Of a stretch of DNA of 64,000 nucleotides, positions 46,348 through 54,869 are shown piece after piece (position 1 is the first letter of the stretch; each line of letters begins with the position of its first letter). This stretch comes from Actinomadura sp. HBU206391. Lineage in GTDB: Bacteria > Actinomycetota > Actinomycetes > Streptosporangiales > Streptosporangiaceae. Location: assembly GCF_014323665.1 (NCBI RefSeq), contig NZ_JABVEB010000008.1, positions 37,798 to 101,797 of the forward strand. The letters run 5' to 3'. Under the pieces are notes generated by a model. That model worked only from the letters and a program-made list of their open reading frames with translations. It was not told the DNA's origin and did no database searches. Position numbers and translations under genes: made by a program.

Positions 46348-46836
46348 ATGACCGCCATGGCACCCGCCCGTACCGAGCCGGATCTGTCGTTCCTGCTGGA
46401 CCACGCCGGCCATGTCCTGAGAACCCAGATGTCGGCGGCGCTCGCCGAGATCGGGCTTACGGCGCGCATGCACTGCGTACTGGTCCACGCTCTGGAGGAG
46501 GAGCGCACACAGATCCAGCTCGCCGAGATCGGCGACATGGACAAGACCACGATGGTGGTCACGGTCGACGCCCTGGAGGAGGCGGGCCTCGCCGAGCGCC
46601 GCCCGTCCAGCACGGACCGGCGGGCCCGGATCATCGCGGTCACCGAGAAGGGCGCCGAGATCGCGAGACAGAGCCAGGAGATCGTGGACGGCGTGCACGA
46701 GGCCGCCCTGGGCGCATTGCCCGAAGACGAGCGCGAGGTGCTCCTGCGAGCCATGAACCGCCTGGTGACGGGACATCTGGCCACCCCCGTCGAGGCGCCG
46801 CAAGCGGTGCGGCGGGCACGGCAGCGTACAAAATAG
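46348..46836 (+). CDS. MarR-family regulator
   Basis: 162 aa from ATG 46348. Winged-helix MarR pattern: LDHAGHVLRTQMSAALAEIG, ARMHCVLVHALEEERTQIQL, AEIGDMDKTTMVVTVDALEE, AGLAERRPSSTDRRARIIAV. It sits 72 bp upstream of a DHA2 efflux pump on the same strand, the standard repressor-pump layout. The spacers before each gene are AT-richer and probably hold its operators. Confidence 0.92.
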   Translation: MTAMAPARTEPDLSFLLDHAGHVLRTQMSAALAEIGLTARMHCVLVHALEEERTQIQLAEIGDMDKTTMVVTVDALEEAGLAERRPSSTDRRARIIAVTEKGAEIARQSQEIVDGVHEAALGALPEDEREVLLRAMNRLVTGHLATPVEAPQAVRRARQRTK

Positions 46837-46908
46837 AACCGTGAAAGATAGTCTGTAACCGAACCATCTGCTACGGTCTCTCTTGTTGCTTTTGAACAGG
46901 AGACGGCC

Positions 46909-48396
46909 ATGTCGCAGACCACACCTTCCTTCCCACCGGCCGGCACCGGCGCGTCTCGATCGCGCTGGCTGGCGCTCGCCGTGCTGTCCTCCGCGATGCT
47001 GATGACGATCCTGGACGGCAGCATCGTCACCGTGGCGATGCCGGCCATCCAGCGAGATCTCGGCTTCTCGCCCGCCGGGCTCAGCTGGACCGTCAACGCG
47101 TACCTGATCGCTTTCGGCGGGCTGCTGCTCCTGGCCGGCCGGCTGGGCGACCTCATCGGCCGTAAGACCATGTTCCTGGCGGGGAACGCGGTCTTCACCG
47201 CCGCGTCGCTGCTCGCCGGAGTGGCGACCGGCCCCGGCATGCTGATCGCCGCCCGGTTCGGTCAGGGCGTCGGCAGCGCCATGGCGTCCGCGGTCGTGTT
47301 GGGCATCCTGGTGACGCTGTTCACCGAGACCAAGGAGCGCGCGAAGGCCATCGGCGTCTTCAGCTTCACCGGCGCCGCCGGAGCCTCGATCGGTCAGGTC
47401 CTCGGCGGGGTCCTCACCGACGGGTTCAGCTGGAACTGGATCTTCTTCGTCAACCTGCCGATCGGGCTGGCCACGATCGCGCTGGCGATTCGGGCACTGC
47501 CGGACGAGCGTGGGGCCGGACTCGCCGCCGGGGCCGACGTCATCGGCGCCGTGCTGGTCACCGGTGGGCTGATGCTGGGCATCTACACCGTGGTCAAGAT
47601 CGAGCAGTACGGCTGGACCGCGGCGCACACGCTGGGGCTCGGCGCGGTGTCGCTCGCTCTGCTGGCCGGCTTCGTCGCACGTCAGGCAACCGCCAAGACC
47701 CCGCTGATGCCACTGCGGATCTTCCGCTCGCGTAACGTGTCCGGCGCCAACCTGGTCCAGATGCTGACGCTGTCGGCCATGTTCGCCTTCCAGATCATCG
47801 TCGCGCTCTACATGCAGAAGGTCCTCGGTTACGGCGCGCTCGACACGGGTCTGGCGATGCTTCCCGCGGCCGTGGCCATCGGCGGCGTGTCCCTGTTCGT
47901 CTCCGCCCGGCTCAACACCCGCTTCGGTGAGCGAGCGGTCCTGCTGGCCGGTCTGGCGCTCCTGTTCGCGGCGATGGGCTGGCTCACCCGCGTCCCGGTG
48001 AACGCGGACTACGTCACCGACCTGCTCCCGGTGATGCTGCTCATCGCGGGAGGCGGACTGGTGCTCCCGGCGCTGACCACGCTCGGCATGTCCGGCGCCC
48101 GGGCCGACGACGCGGGCCTGGCCTCCGGGCTGTTCAACACGACCCAGCAGATCGGCATGGCCATAGGCGTCGCGGTACTGTCGACGCTGGCCGCCTCCCG
48201 TACCGAGGGGCTGCTGTCGGCCGGCGAAGACGAGGCGACCGCGCTGACCGGCGGCTACCACCTGGCCTTCGGCATCGCCGCTGCTCTGCTGGTGGCGGCC
48301 TTCACCGTCGCGCTCCTCGTGCTGCGCCAGCCCAAACGGGGCAAGGCTCCCCGGGAGGCGGCCGTTGCCGAGCCGGCGGCCCACCAGGCCGTCTGA
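46909..48396 (+). CDS. MFS drug efflux transporter (DHA2, EmrB/QacA type)
   Basis: 495 aa with 14 predicted membrane segments. Motif A GRLGDLIGRKTMFLAG, motif C in the GAAGASIGQVLGGVLTDGFS region, and the family start LAVLSSAMLMTILDGSIVTV with the Asp of D1. Proton-driven export of drugs or dyes is expected. ATG 46909 has AGGAG 6-7 nt upstream. Controlled by the MarR protein upstream by inference. A 14-bp hairpin follows. Confidence 0.94.
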   Translation: MSQTTPSFPPAGTGASRSRWLALAVLSSAMLMTILDGSIVTVAMPAIQRDLGFSPAGLSWTVNAYLIAFGGLLLLAGRLGDLIGRKTMFLAGNAVFTAASLLAGVATGPGMLIAARFGQGVGSAMASAVVLGILVTLFTETKERAKAIGVFSFTGAAGASIGQVLGGVLTDGFSWNWIFFVNLPIGLATIALAIRALPDERGAGLAAGADVIGAVLVTGGLMLGIYTVVKIEQYGWTAAHTLGLGAVSLALLAGFVARQATAKTPLMPLRIFRSRNVSGANLVQMLTLSAMFAFQIIVALYMQKVLGYGALDTGLAMLPAAVAIGGVSLFVSARLNTRFGERAVLLAGLALLFAAMGWLTRVPVNADYVTDLLPVMLLIAGGGLVLPALTTLGMSGARADDAGLASGLFNTTQQIGMAIGVAVLSTLAASRTEGLLSAGEDEATALTGGYHLAFGIAAALLVAAFTVALLVLRQPKRGKAPREAAVAEPAAHQAV

Positions 48397-48437
48397 CCAC
48401 CCGGGACCGACGCACACGGCAACCCCCGGCCGATGAG

Positions 48438-48469
48438 AACGCCCCGAGCCGCCTTCGGCTCGGGGCGTT
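48438..48469. terminator. Hairpin terminator after the MFS gene
   Basis: AACGCCCCGAGCCG and CGGCTCGGGGCGTT make a perfect 14-bp stem over a CCTT loop, 41 nt after the stop. Confidence 0.85.
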
Positions 48470-48569
48470 ACTTCATGCATTGCGAATGGACGCACGCCGA
48501 GCACCGGAGCACACCGGGGCGTCGATGAACTGCCGTTACGGGTCCGGTTCCGCACGGTAGGGTCGGCGA

Positions 48570-49343
48570 ATGTTGATCCGGGCATGGGGAATCGCGCGAT
48601 CCATGGTCATGTACCACGGCGTGCCGGGTAAGCACCGGCGAGCGCTCCGCCACTACGGCGAATTCCTCGGGCCGGGAGATGTCGCCTTCGACATCGGCGC
48701 TCACGTGGGGAGCCGGGTGCGAGCTTGGCGCCGCTTGGGGGTACGGGTGATCGCGGTCGAGCCGCAGCCCGACTGTCTGCGCATCCTGCGCCTTCTCTTC
48801 GGCCGCGACGAGGGAGTCGTCATCGTGCCGGGGGCCGTCGGGGCCCAGGCCGGGCGGGCGCGGCTGGAGCTCTCCAGCGCGACGCCGACGGTTTCGTCGA
48901 TGTCGCGCGACTGGATCCAGTCGGTCACGACGGACCGCAGCTTCGCCCGCGTACGGTGGGACCGCTCCGTCGAGGTCGAGGTGGCGACGCTCGATGACCT
49001 CATCGCGGTGCATGGCGCGCCTGCCTTCTGCAAGATCGACGTTGAAGGGTTCGAGGCCGACGTGCTGGCCGGCCTCACCCGACCCGTCCGTGCTCTGTCG
49101 TTCGAGTACGTGCCGTCGGCGCACGATGCCACCGTGGAGGCGCTGGGCATCGTGGAGCGGCTCGGCGCGGCGGCAGGCGGCTATCTGTACAACTACTCGC
49201 CCGTCGAGACGATGCGGTTCGCCGAGGAGCGCTGGCTCGACGCGGCCGACCTGGTGCGGCTGCTCGAAGGCATCCGCCCCTTGGGCCGCTCGGGCGACAT
49301 CTACGCACGCCTGCAGCAGGTCGACGATGAGCCGAAGTCATGA
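48570..49343 (+). CDS. FkbM-family methyltransferase
   Basis: 257 aa from ATG 48570. SAM motif I VAFDIGAHVGSRVRAWRRLG, motif with Glu VIAVEPQPDCLRIL, and the FkbM hallmark PAFCKIDVEGFEADVLAGL followed by LSFEYVPS. O-methylation of a sugar, lipid or polyketide hydroxyl is the family norm. No biosynthetic cluster surrounds it, so the substrate is open. Confidence 0.88.
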   Translation: MLIRAWGIARSMVMYHGVPGKHRRALRHYGEFLGPGDVAFDIGAHVGSRVRAWRRLGVRVIAVEPQPDCLRILRLLFGRDEGVVIVPGAVGAQAGRARLELSSATPTVSSMSRDWIQSVTTDRSFARVRWDRSVEVEVATLDDLIAVHGAPAFCKIDVEGFEADVLAGLTRPVRALSFEYVPSAHDATVEALGIVERLGAAAGGYLYNYSPVETMRFAEERWLDAADLVRLLEGIRPLGRSGDIYARLQQVDDEPKS

Positions 49344-49477
49344 GGCTTCATCGAGGCTTTTGAATTCAGGACACGGATTCCGCCCGCACGTCGAACCGGC
49401 CGAAAGTACGGCTCGACAGGGCGCGCGCCGTACTTTGGGCCGATGTAGGCGCCGTCCCGAACGCACAGGATGCGCCT

Positions 49478-50719
49478 ATGCGCCTTCAAGATTCTCCGAT
49501 CCTGCGCGGCGGTCCGGCCGCATTCTCCGGACTGCTCGCGCTCGCGGCGTCCGCCTTCTGCGCTTCGGCGCCCGCCGCCTCAGCGTCCGAGACCGCCTCC
49601 GCCGTGCCCGCGTCCGCCGTGCCCGCGTCCGCCGGCGCGTCGGCCACGCCGAGCACCACACCGTTTCTGCCCAAGCCGACCGGCCCCCACCCGGTCGGTA
49701 CGACGTCCCTGCACCTGAAAGACGTCTCTCGCGCCGACCCCTGGGTTCCTGCGGCCAAGGCGCGGGAGCTCATGGTCTCGCTGTGGTACCCGGCGAAGTC
49801 ACGGGGCGGGCGGCGGGCGCACTACGTGACGCCGAAGGAGTCGGAGCTCATCCTGCAGGGCACGGGGATCACCGGCGTGCCCTCCGATGCGCTGAGCAGG
49901 ACGCGGACCAACGCGTTCAGCGACGCGAAACCGGCGGGACGCGAACACACCCTGCCTCTTGTGGTGCTCTCGCCCGGCTTCACGTGGCCTCGTACCTCCC
50001 TCACGGCCCTGGCCGAGGACCTCGCGAGCAGGGGTTATGCGGTAGCCGGAATCGATCATACGTATGAGACCTTCGCCACAACCTTTCCGGACGGGCGGGT
50101 CACCACCTGCGCCGCATGTGAGATCGAATCCGGTGACGACTTCGGCGACAGGGCGGTGAAGAGCCGGGCGGCCGACGTCTCCTTCGTACTCGACGAGCTG
50201 ACCGGATCGCACCCGAAGTGGAAGGGCGGCACCCTGATCGACCCGTCCAGGATCGCCATGGCGGGCAGCTCCCTCGGCGGCGCGAGCGCCCCCGGGACCA
50301 TGCTGGCGGACGCCCGGGTGCGCGCCGGAATCAACATGGACGGCACCATGTTCACCCCGATCCCCGCGAGCGGCCTGTCACGACCGTTCCTGCTCCTGGG
50401 CCAGGAGGCTCACGGCCCGGGACAACAGGACAGCACGTGGGACCGTGACTGGAACCGGATGACCGGGTGGAAGCGCTGGCTCGTGGTGGCCGGATCGGTG
50501 CACGCGTCCTTCACCGACTACGACATGTTGGCCGGGCAGATTGGCGTCGACCTCGGCAGCGACCTCACCGGAACCCGCTCCGTGGAGATCACTCGAAGGT
50601 ACGTCAGAGCCTTCCTCGACCTGCACCTTCGCAACAAGCCGCAACCCCTGCTGAAAAAGGCGTCGCCGCGCTACCCCGAGGTCAGGTTCTGCACCCCGGA
50701 AACGAAGATCTGCGAGTAG
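49478..50719 (+). CDS. Secreted alpha/beta hydrolase (PAF-acetylhydrolase/cutinase-like)
   Basis: 413 aa from ATG 49478. Signal peptide FSGLLALAASAFCASAPAASA, then a short Ala/Ser/Pro linker. Hydrolase core: VVLSPGFTWPRTSLTALAED (oxyanion), YAVAGIDHTYETFATTFPDG, nucleophile MAGSSLGGASAPGTM, NMDGTMF, and the catalytic His in GSVHASFTDYD. Several cysteines (TTCAACEIE, FCTPETKICE) can pair in the secreted form. The arrangement matches platelet-activating-factor acetylhydrolase isoform II-like lipases and esterases of actinomycetes. Confidence 0.9.
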   Translation: MRLQDSPILRGGPAAFSGLLALAASAFCASAPAASASETASAVPASAVPASAGASATPSTTPFLPKPTGPHPVGTTSLHLKDVSRADPWVPAAKARELMVSLWYPAKSRGGRRAHYVTPKESELILQGTGITGVPSDALSRTRTNAFSDAKPAGREHTLPLVVLSPGFTWPRTSLTALAEDLASRGYAVAGIDHTYETFATTFPDGRVTTCAACEIESGDDFGDRAVKSRAADVSFVLDELTGSHPKWKGGTLIDPSRIAMAGSSLGGASAPGTMLADARVRAGINMDGTMFTPIPASGLSRPFLLLGQEAHGPGQQDSTWDRDWNRMTGWKRWLVVAGSVHASFTDYDMLAGQIGVDLGSDLTGTRSVEITRRYVRAFLDLHLRNKPQPLLKKASPRYPEVRFCTPETKICE

Positions 50720-50724
50720 CGCAA

Positions 50725-52386
50725 TCAGCCGGGGGCTGTCTCTGTGACGCGGCCGTCTGTGAGGTGCAGACGGCGAGTGGTGTGCACCGCGTCGATCATC
50801 CGGCGATCGTGGGTCACCAACAGCAGGGTGCCGGGATAGGAGTCGAGCGCGGACTCCAGCTGTTCGATCGCCGCCAGGTCGAGATGGTTGGTCGGCTCGT
50901 CCAGAACGAGCAGGTTCACGCCCCGCGCCTGCAGCAATGCGAGGGCCGCCCGGGTGCGCTCACCAGGGGACAGCGTCGCTGCGGGGCGGGTCACGTGCGC
51001 GGCGCGCAGGCCGAACTTCGCCAGCAGGGTACGGATCTCGGCCGGCGGCAGCTCGGGAACCTCCGCGCCGAAGGCATCCAGCAGGGCGCCCTCGCCGAGG
51101 AACAGGGCCCGCGCCTGGTCGACCTCACCGATGACCACGCCCGGGCCGAGCGCGGCGTGGCCTTCGGTGAGAGCGGCCCGGCCCAGCAGCGCCGACAGAA
51201 GTGTCGACTTGCCCGCTCCGTTGGCTCCGGTGATCGCGACCCGTTCGGCCCAGCCGATCTGCAGGTCGACAGGGCCCAGAGTGAAGTCTCCGAGCCGCAG
51301 CACCGCGGAGCGCAGGGTCGCCACCACGGCGCCGGCGCGTGGCGCGACGGCGATCTCCATCCGCAGGTCCCACTCCTTGCGGGGCTCCTCGATCACGTCG
51401 AGGCGTTCGAGCGCGCGCTCGGTCTGGCGGACCTTGGAGGCCTGCTTCTCGCTCGCGTCGGCGCGGAAGTTCCGTCCGACCTTGTCGTTGTCTCCCCCGT
51501 TGGCGCCCCGGGCCTTCTTCCTGGCGTTCCTGACGCCCTTGGCGGCCCAGTCCCGTTGTGTCCGGCCGCGATCCTCCAGCGTGGCGACCTTGCCCGCGTA
51601 CTCCTCGTAGTCGGCGCGGGCGTGCCTGCGGGCGACCTCACGCTCGGCCAGGTACGCGGCATGACCGCCGCCGTAGATGTTCACCTGCTGCTGGGCCAGG
51701 TCCAGCTCCACCACCCGGGTGACCGTCCGGTCCAGGAACTCCCGGTCATGGCTGACCAGCACCGTGCCGGCCCGCAGGCTCGTGACGAACCGCTCCAGCC
51801 GCTCCAGCCCGTCTAGATCCAGATCGTTGGTGGGCTCGTCAAGGAGAAAGATGTCATAGCGGCTGAGCAGCAGCGACGCCATCCCCGCGCGGGCGGCCTG
51901 CCCGCCGGACAACGAGGTCATCTGCTGATCGAGGCCGGCCGCCAGCCCCAGCTCGGCGGCCACGTCCCCGGCCCGGTCCTCGAGATCGGCGCCGCCAAGT
52001 GCCAGCCATCGCTCCAGGGCGGAGGAGTATTCGTCATCGGCCCCCTCACGCCCGCTGACCAGGCCCTCGGTCGCGGTGTCCAGCTCCCGCTGAGCCTGTG
52101 CGACCCCGGTGCGCCGGGAAAGGAAGCCGATCACCGTCTCGCCGCCGCGCCGCTCCGGCTCCTGTGGCAGGTAGCCGACGGCCGCCGATGACGGGCTGAG
52201 CGTCACGGAGCCGCCCTCGGGGGTGAGCAGACCCCCGAGAGTCCGCAGCAGAGTGGACTTCCCCGCGCCATTGACCCCGACCAGCCCGATCACGTCCCCA
52301 GTGGAGACGACCAGGTCGAGCCCAGAGAACAGGGCACGGTCACCGTGCCCGGCGGCGAGTTCCTTCGCGACGATGGTTGCGGTCAT
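50725..52386 (-). CDS. ABC-F family ATPase
   Basis: 553 aa, two ABC domains and no membrane segments. First: GVNGAGKST, LSGGQAARAGMA, LLDEPTNDLD. Second: GANGAGKST, LSPGERTRAALA, LVLDEPTNHLD. A charged linker between them (YAGKVATLEDRGRTQRDWAA to ERALERLDVI) is the P-site tRNA interaction motif region. ABC-F proteins act on ribosomes, some giving resistance to macrolides, lincosamides or pleuromutilins. Which subtype this is cannot be read by eye. Convergent with the hydrolase gene, 5 bp apart. Confidence 0.93.
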   Translation of the reverse strand: MTATIVAKELAAGHGDRALFSGLDLVVSTGDVIGLVGVNGAGKSTLLRTLGGLLTPEGGSVTLSPSSAAVGYLPQEPERRGGETVIGFLSRRTGVAQAQRELDTATEGLVSGREGADDEYSSALERWLALGGADLEDRAGDVAAELGLAAGLDQQMTSLSGGQAARAGMASLLLSRYDIFLLDEPTNDLDLDGLERLERFVTSLRAGTVLVSHDREFLDRTVTRVVELDLAQQQVNIYGGGHAAYLAEREVARRHARADYEEYAGKVATLEDRGRTQRDWAAKGVRNARKKARGANGGDNDKVGRNFRADASEKQASKVRQTERALERLDVIEEPRKEWDLRMEIAVAPRAGAVVATLRSAVLRLGDFTLGPVDLQIGWAERVAITGANGAGKSTLLSALLGRAALTEGHAALGPGVVIGEVDQARALFLGEGALLDAFGAEVPELPPAEIRTLLAKFGLRAAHVTRPAATLSPGERTRAALALLQARGVNLLVLDEPTNHLDLAAIEQLESALDSYPGTLLLVTHDRRMIDAVHTTRRLHLTDGRVTETAPG

Positions 52387-52438
52387 AGAACGCCAACGCT
52401 ATCCCGCCACAGATGGATTCTGTCCCGCTCGAAGATCC

Positions 52439-52687
52439 GCTTTCCTGCTGGGGTACACCGACTGGTTGTACGCCGTGCTCGCCGGTTCACTGACGCAGTT
52501 CTACGACACCCTGCGCTGGCCCGGCTGGGAGACCGAAGCGGCCGCACTGAAGTTGAACGAAGGCATTCACACCTGGCCGCCACCGTCGACCGTAGAGGGC
52601 AAGGACCTGTCCACGGCCTCCCGGAAGGCCGTTCCCATGGCGCAGCTGGTCTCCTTCCACCACGAGATGGCACGGCAACTGGGTTAG
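52439..52687 (+). pseudogene. C-terminal remnant of a DUF2625-like protein
   Basis: The plus strand reads FLLGYTDWLYAVLAGSLTQF, YDTLRWPGWETEAAALKLNE, GIHTWPPPSTVEGKDLSTAS, RKAVPMAQLVSFHHEMARQL G and a stop. This matches the end of DUF2625 proteins as I know them. The first half of the gene is missing and the upstream sequence belongs to the start of the ABC-F region, so a deletion removed it. Confidence 0.6.
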
Positions 52688-52718
52688 GCCGGCACCGCCT
52701 CGGTCGCCGCCATACGGG

Positions 52719-52994
52719 TCAGATGCTGCGGTGCGCGCTGACGGCGGCTCGGAGTTCGGCGAGATTCGGCGCGAGGGCGGCATCGAGGGCCAGCGGATCC
52801 CGTGCGTTGAGGTCTTCCATCGCGCGGCGCTCGGGCGTTTGGGTGTTGATGTCGATCTGGCGGCCCTCGAGACCGGCCACGATCTCGGCGGCCACCTCGT
52901 CGACGGGACGGAGCCCGTAGCCCAGGTCCGGGCCGGCTTGGGTCGTCGCCATCATGGGCGTGTCGACCGGGCCAGGGTAGACCGTGGCGACGCG
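52719..52994 (-). pseudogene. C-terminal remnant of a short-chain dehydrogenase (SDR)
   Basis: Minus strand: RVATVYPGPVDTPMMATTQA (the PG motif loop after the active-site helix of SDRs), VDEVAAEIVAGLEGRQIDIN, ending in AAVSAHRSI. The Rossmann core and active-site YxxxK are absent. The fragment stops abruptly at about 52994, where a plus-strand TetR fragment begins. Confidence 0.78.
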
Positions 52995-53477
52995 ACGGCC
53001 ACCGGCGTCCTGCGCGGGTCGCTCTACAACGCCTACCGCGACAAGGAGACCCTGTTCCTGCGCGTCTACGAGGACTACGCGAAGCACTTCCTGGTCGAAG
53101 CGGCCCAAGCGCTCGCCCATCCGATCATCGACCAAGCCCTCCGCGACTTCTTCGACTTCACCATCACCTCCATGATCAAGGGGCTCCCCACCCGCGGATG
53201 CCTGACGACCAAGACGGCGATCGACATCAAAGCCGACGGGAACCGTATCCGCGCCGCGCTTCGCGACCTGCTCGACAACATGGAGCGGCTGTTGCACGAG
53301 CGGCTCTCCACTGACGATGCCCGGCCTCGACTTGTCATCCCCCCGGCGGAGGCGGCGCGGGTGCTGATCACCATGACGCGGGGGATCGTCGTCATGGAAC
53401 GCGTCTACCAGGACCCCGAGCGCCTCAGAGCCACAGCGGCCTCACTGATCGATGCCGTGCTGACACCCACGGCCTGA
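52995..53477 (+). pseudogene. TetR-family regulator lacking its N-terminus
   Basis: Plus strand: ATGVLRGSLYNAYRDKETLF (second half of the HTH), LRVYEDYAKHFLVEAAQALA, ITSMIKGLPTRGCLTTKTAI, PPAEAARVLITMTRGIVVME, ending VLTPTA. The first HTH helices and the start are missing. It abuts the SDR fragment head to head, implying that one deletion removed both 5' ends of a formerly divergent pair and the promoter between them. Confidence 0.8.
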
Positions 53478-53739
53478 ACAGGCGACCTTCTCCCCGAACC
53501 GCAGGGAAGACTCGAGTGGTGACGGAGCGGACATGGCAGGCCATCCGGTCGGACGGCCGTGTCCTTGATGCGTCCACGTCAGCGCCTGGACGATGTCGGA
53601 GACCAGGTTCGGGTAAGACGTCCGCCAGACGAGGGCGCCGTCGCTCGTCCTAAGCTCACGCGTCGCTGGAGGGCAAGCGAGCTCGTCGATCCCAGAGAGC
53701 CGAATTCGGCAGATTGATCAACGTCCCTGGGCAGTGCAC

Positions 53740-54078
53740 CTAGGGCATCTCGCGCGGATGGGCGGCGCTGGTTGTGGAAGTCGACGGTGCGCGGATGACG
53801 AGTTGCCGTAGGGCTTCGACGTGGCCGTTGAAGGCCGTCCGGCCTCGCGGGGTCAGGGTGACCAGGGTGCGGCGCCGGCGGCCTGCGCCTTCCTTGCGGA
53901 CCTCGGCGTACCCGGCCTCGGAGAGGGTCGAGATCTGTTTGGAGAGTGCGGAGTCGGTGAGTTCGAGGCTCTCCTTGAGGAAGCTGAACTCGGCCCACTC
54001 GGTCGCCGCGAGGAGCGCCATCAGGCCCAGCCGGGTCGGCGGATGGATCAGTTCGTCGAAGCCGGCTGGGGTGGTCAT
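53740..54078 (-). CDS. MarR/HTH_34-type winged-helix regulator
   Basis: 112 aa from ATG 54078, overlapping the stop of the membrane-protein gene by 4 nt. Winged helix: LIHPPTRLGLMALLAATEWA, EFSFLKESLELTDSALSKQI, STLSEAGYAEVRKEGAGRRR, RTLVTLTPRGRTAFNGHVEA. Similar small regulators control an adjacent membrane protein. The 57-nt palindrome upstream of the operon is a strong candidate for its operator. Confidence 0.88.
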   Translation of the reverse strand: MTTPAGFDELIHPPTRLGLMALLAATEWAEFSFLKESLELTDSALSKQISTLSEAGYAEVRKEGAGRRRRTLVTLTPRGRTAFNGHVEALRQLVIRAPSTSTTSAAHPREMP

Positions 54079-54527
54079 GCGGTCGGTCGGCGCAGCAACG
54101 CCCGGTACAGCGGTTCGGTGACCGCGCTGAGGACGGCGAGTAGCACGCCGATGAGGGTATAACCCAGCGGGATGTCGATGCGGTCGAGCAGCCACATCCC
54201 AGCGAGGGTGAGGACGCAGGCGGCGAGGGCGAAGCCGCCGAGGACCGCCCAGAATCGGCCGGTCAGCTGAGGCTGGTGCATGACCGCCTTGCTGCGCTGG
54301 CCGGCGCGCGTGAAGCAGGTCAGGGCGGCGGCCAGGGCGACGCCGAAGAGGGCCAGCTGCAGGGCTGGGGACGCGGGCAGATCCAGTGCCGCGAAGCCGG
54401 CGATCATCGTGAGCATGCCGGTGGCGTCCCAGCCGCGGTGCCGGCCGCGGGATGCGCCGTCCGCGGCCTGGTTGCGGCGCTTGGCGATCTCGGCAAGATC
54501 GGCCTGGGCGTCCTCGATGTGGTCCAT
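54075..54527 (-). CDS. Small membrane protein (four segments) in operon with an HTH regulator
   Basis: 150 aa from ATG 54527 with GGAGG 7 nt upstream. Charged N-terminus (DHIEDAQADLAEIAKRRNQA) and four hydrophobic segments (MLTMIAGFAALDLPASPALQ, LALFGVALAAALTCFTRAGQ, WAVLGGFALAACVLTLAGMW, LGYTLIGVLLAVLSAVTEPL). No known function; resembles uncharacterised actinobacterial membrane proteins coupled to HTH_34 regulators. Confidence 0.78.
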   Translation of the reverse strand: MDHIEDAQADLAEIAKRRNQAADGASRGRHRGWDATGMLTMIAGFAALDLPASPALQLALFGVALAAALTCFTRAGQRSKAVMHQPQLTGRFWAVLGGFALAACVLTLAGMWLLDRIDIPLGYTLIGVLLAVLSAVTEPLYRALLRRPTA

Positions 54528-54542
54528 CCTGAATCCTCCATG

Positions 54543-54599
54543 GTTTGACTTGCCTGGTGGGAAAGTTAACGCGCTACTTTCCTGCCAGGCAAGTCAAAC
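54543..54599. promoter_or_regulatory. 57-nt palindrome upstream of the membrane-protein/HTH operon
   Basis: Outer arms GTTTGACTTGCCTGG (54543-54557) and CCAGGCAAGTCAAAC (54585-54599) are perfectly complementary; inner arms GGAAAGT (54560-54566) and ACTTTCC (54576-54582) are too. The two linking base pairs are G-T wobbles. The centre is 9 nt. It begins 16 bp upstream of the start codon and includes TTGACT, a possible -35. Likely operator for the HTH protein. Confidence 0.7.
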
Positions 54600-54815
54600 T
54601 GCGCGCGTCAGCGAGCGCAGCGGTTGCCCGAAGAGCGGCACGGAAGGCCGGTGGAGTCACTTCGGGGGAAACTTGTACGCGGCCTCTATGTCCGGCGTGC
54701 CGGCCTGCTTGGGATCGCCGGGCGCGGTCGATGAGGATCGGCCGTCAGTGCTCTTGACCTGCGATTGCGTGCGCTTGTGGGGTGCGGGGGGCGTCCTCTG
54801 GTTTAACGGTAGTGC

Positions 54816-54860
54816 TTGACGCCTGTATCAGCTAACCGATATCTATCAGCTAACCGTTAG
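54816..54860 (+). promoter_or_regulatory. Promoter and repeat operator of the padR operon
   Basis: TTGACG (54816-54821) and TATCTA (54840-54845) are 18 bp apart. TATCAGCTAACCG occurs twice (54826-54838 and 54844-54856, 18 bp start to start), flanking the -10. CTAAC-C-GTTAG (54850-54860) is palindromic. This suits binding of PadR dimers side by side to block polymerase. Confidence 0.6.
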
Positions 54861-54869
54861 GGATGGTGC

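Noticed and set aside
46327..48585. A 752-codon open frame antisense to the MarR/MFS genes
   Set aside because: It mirrors the MFS gene in a GC-rich shadow frame and gives low-complexity Arg/Gly/His/Gln-rich protein. Similar long antisense frames over purF, glpK and the second glpK were rejected for the same reason.
48570..50719. A biosynthetic gene cluster around the FkbM methyltransferase and secreted hydrolase
   Set aside because: No synthase, glycosyltransferase or other tailoring genes adjoin; the P450 at 30690 is far away.
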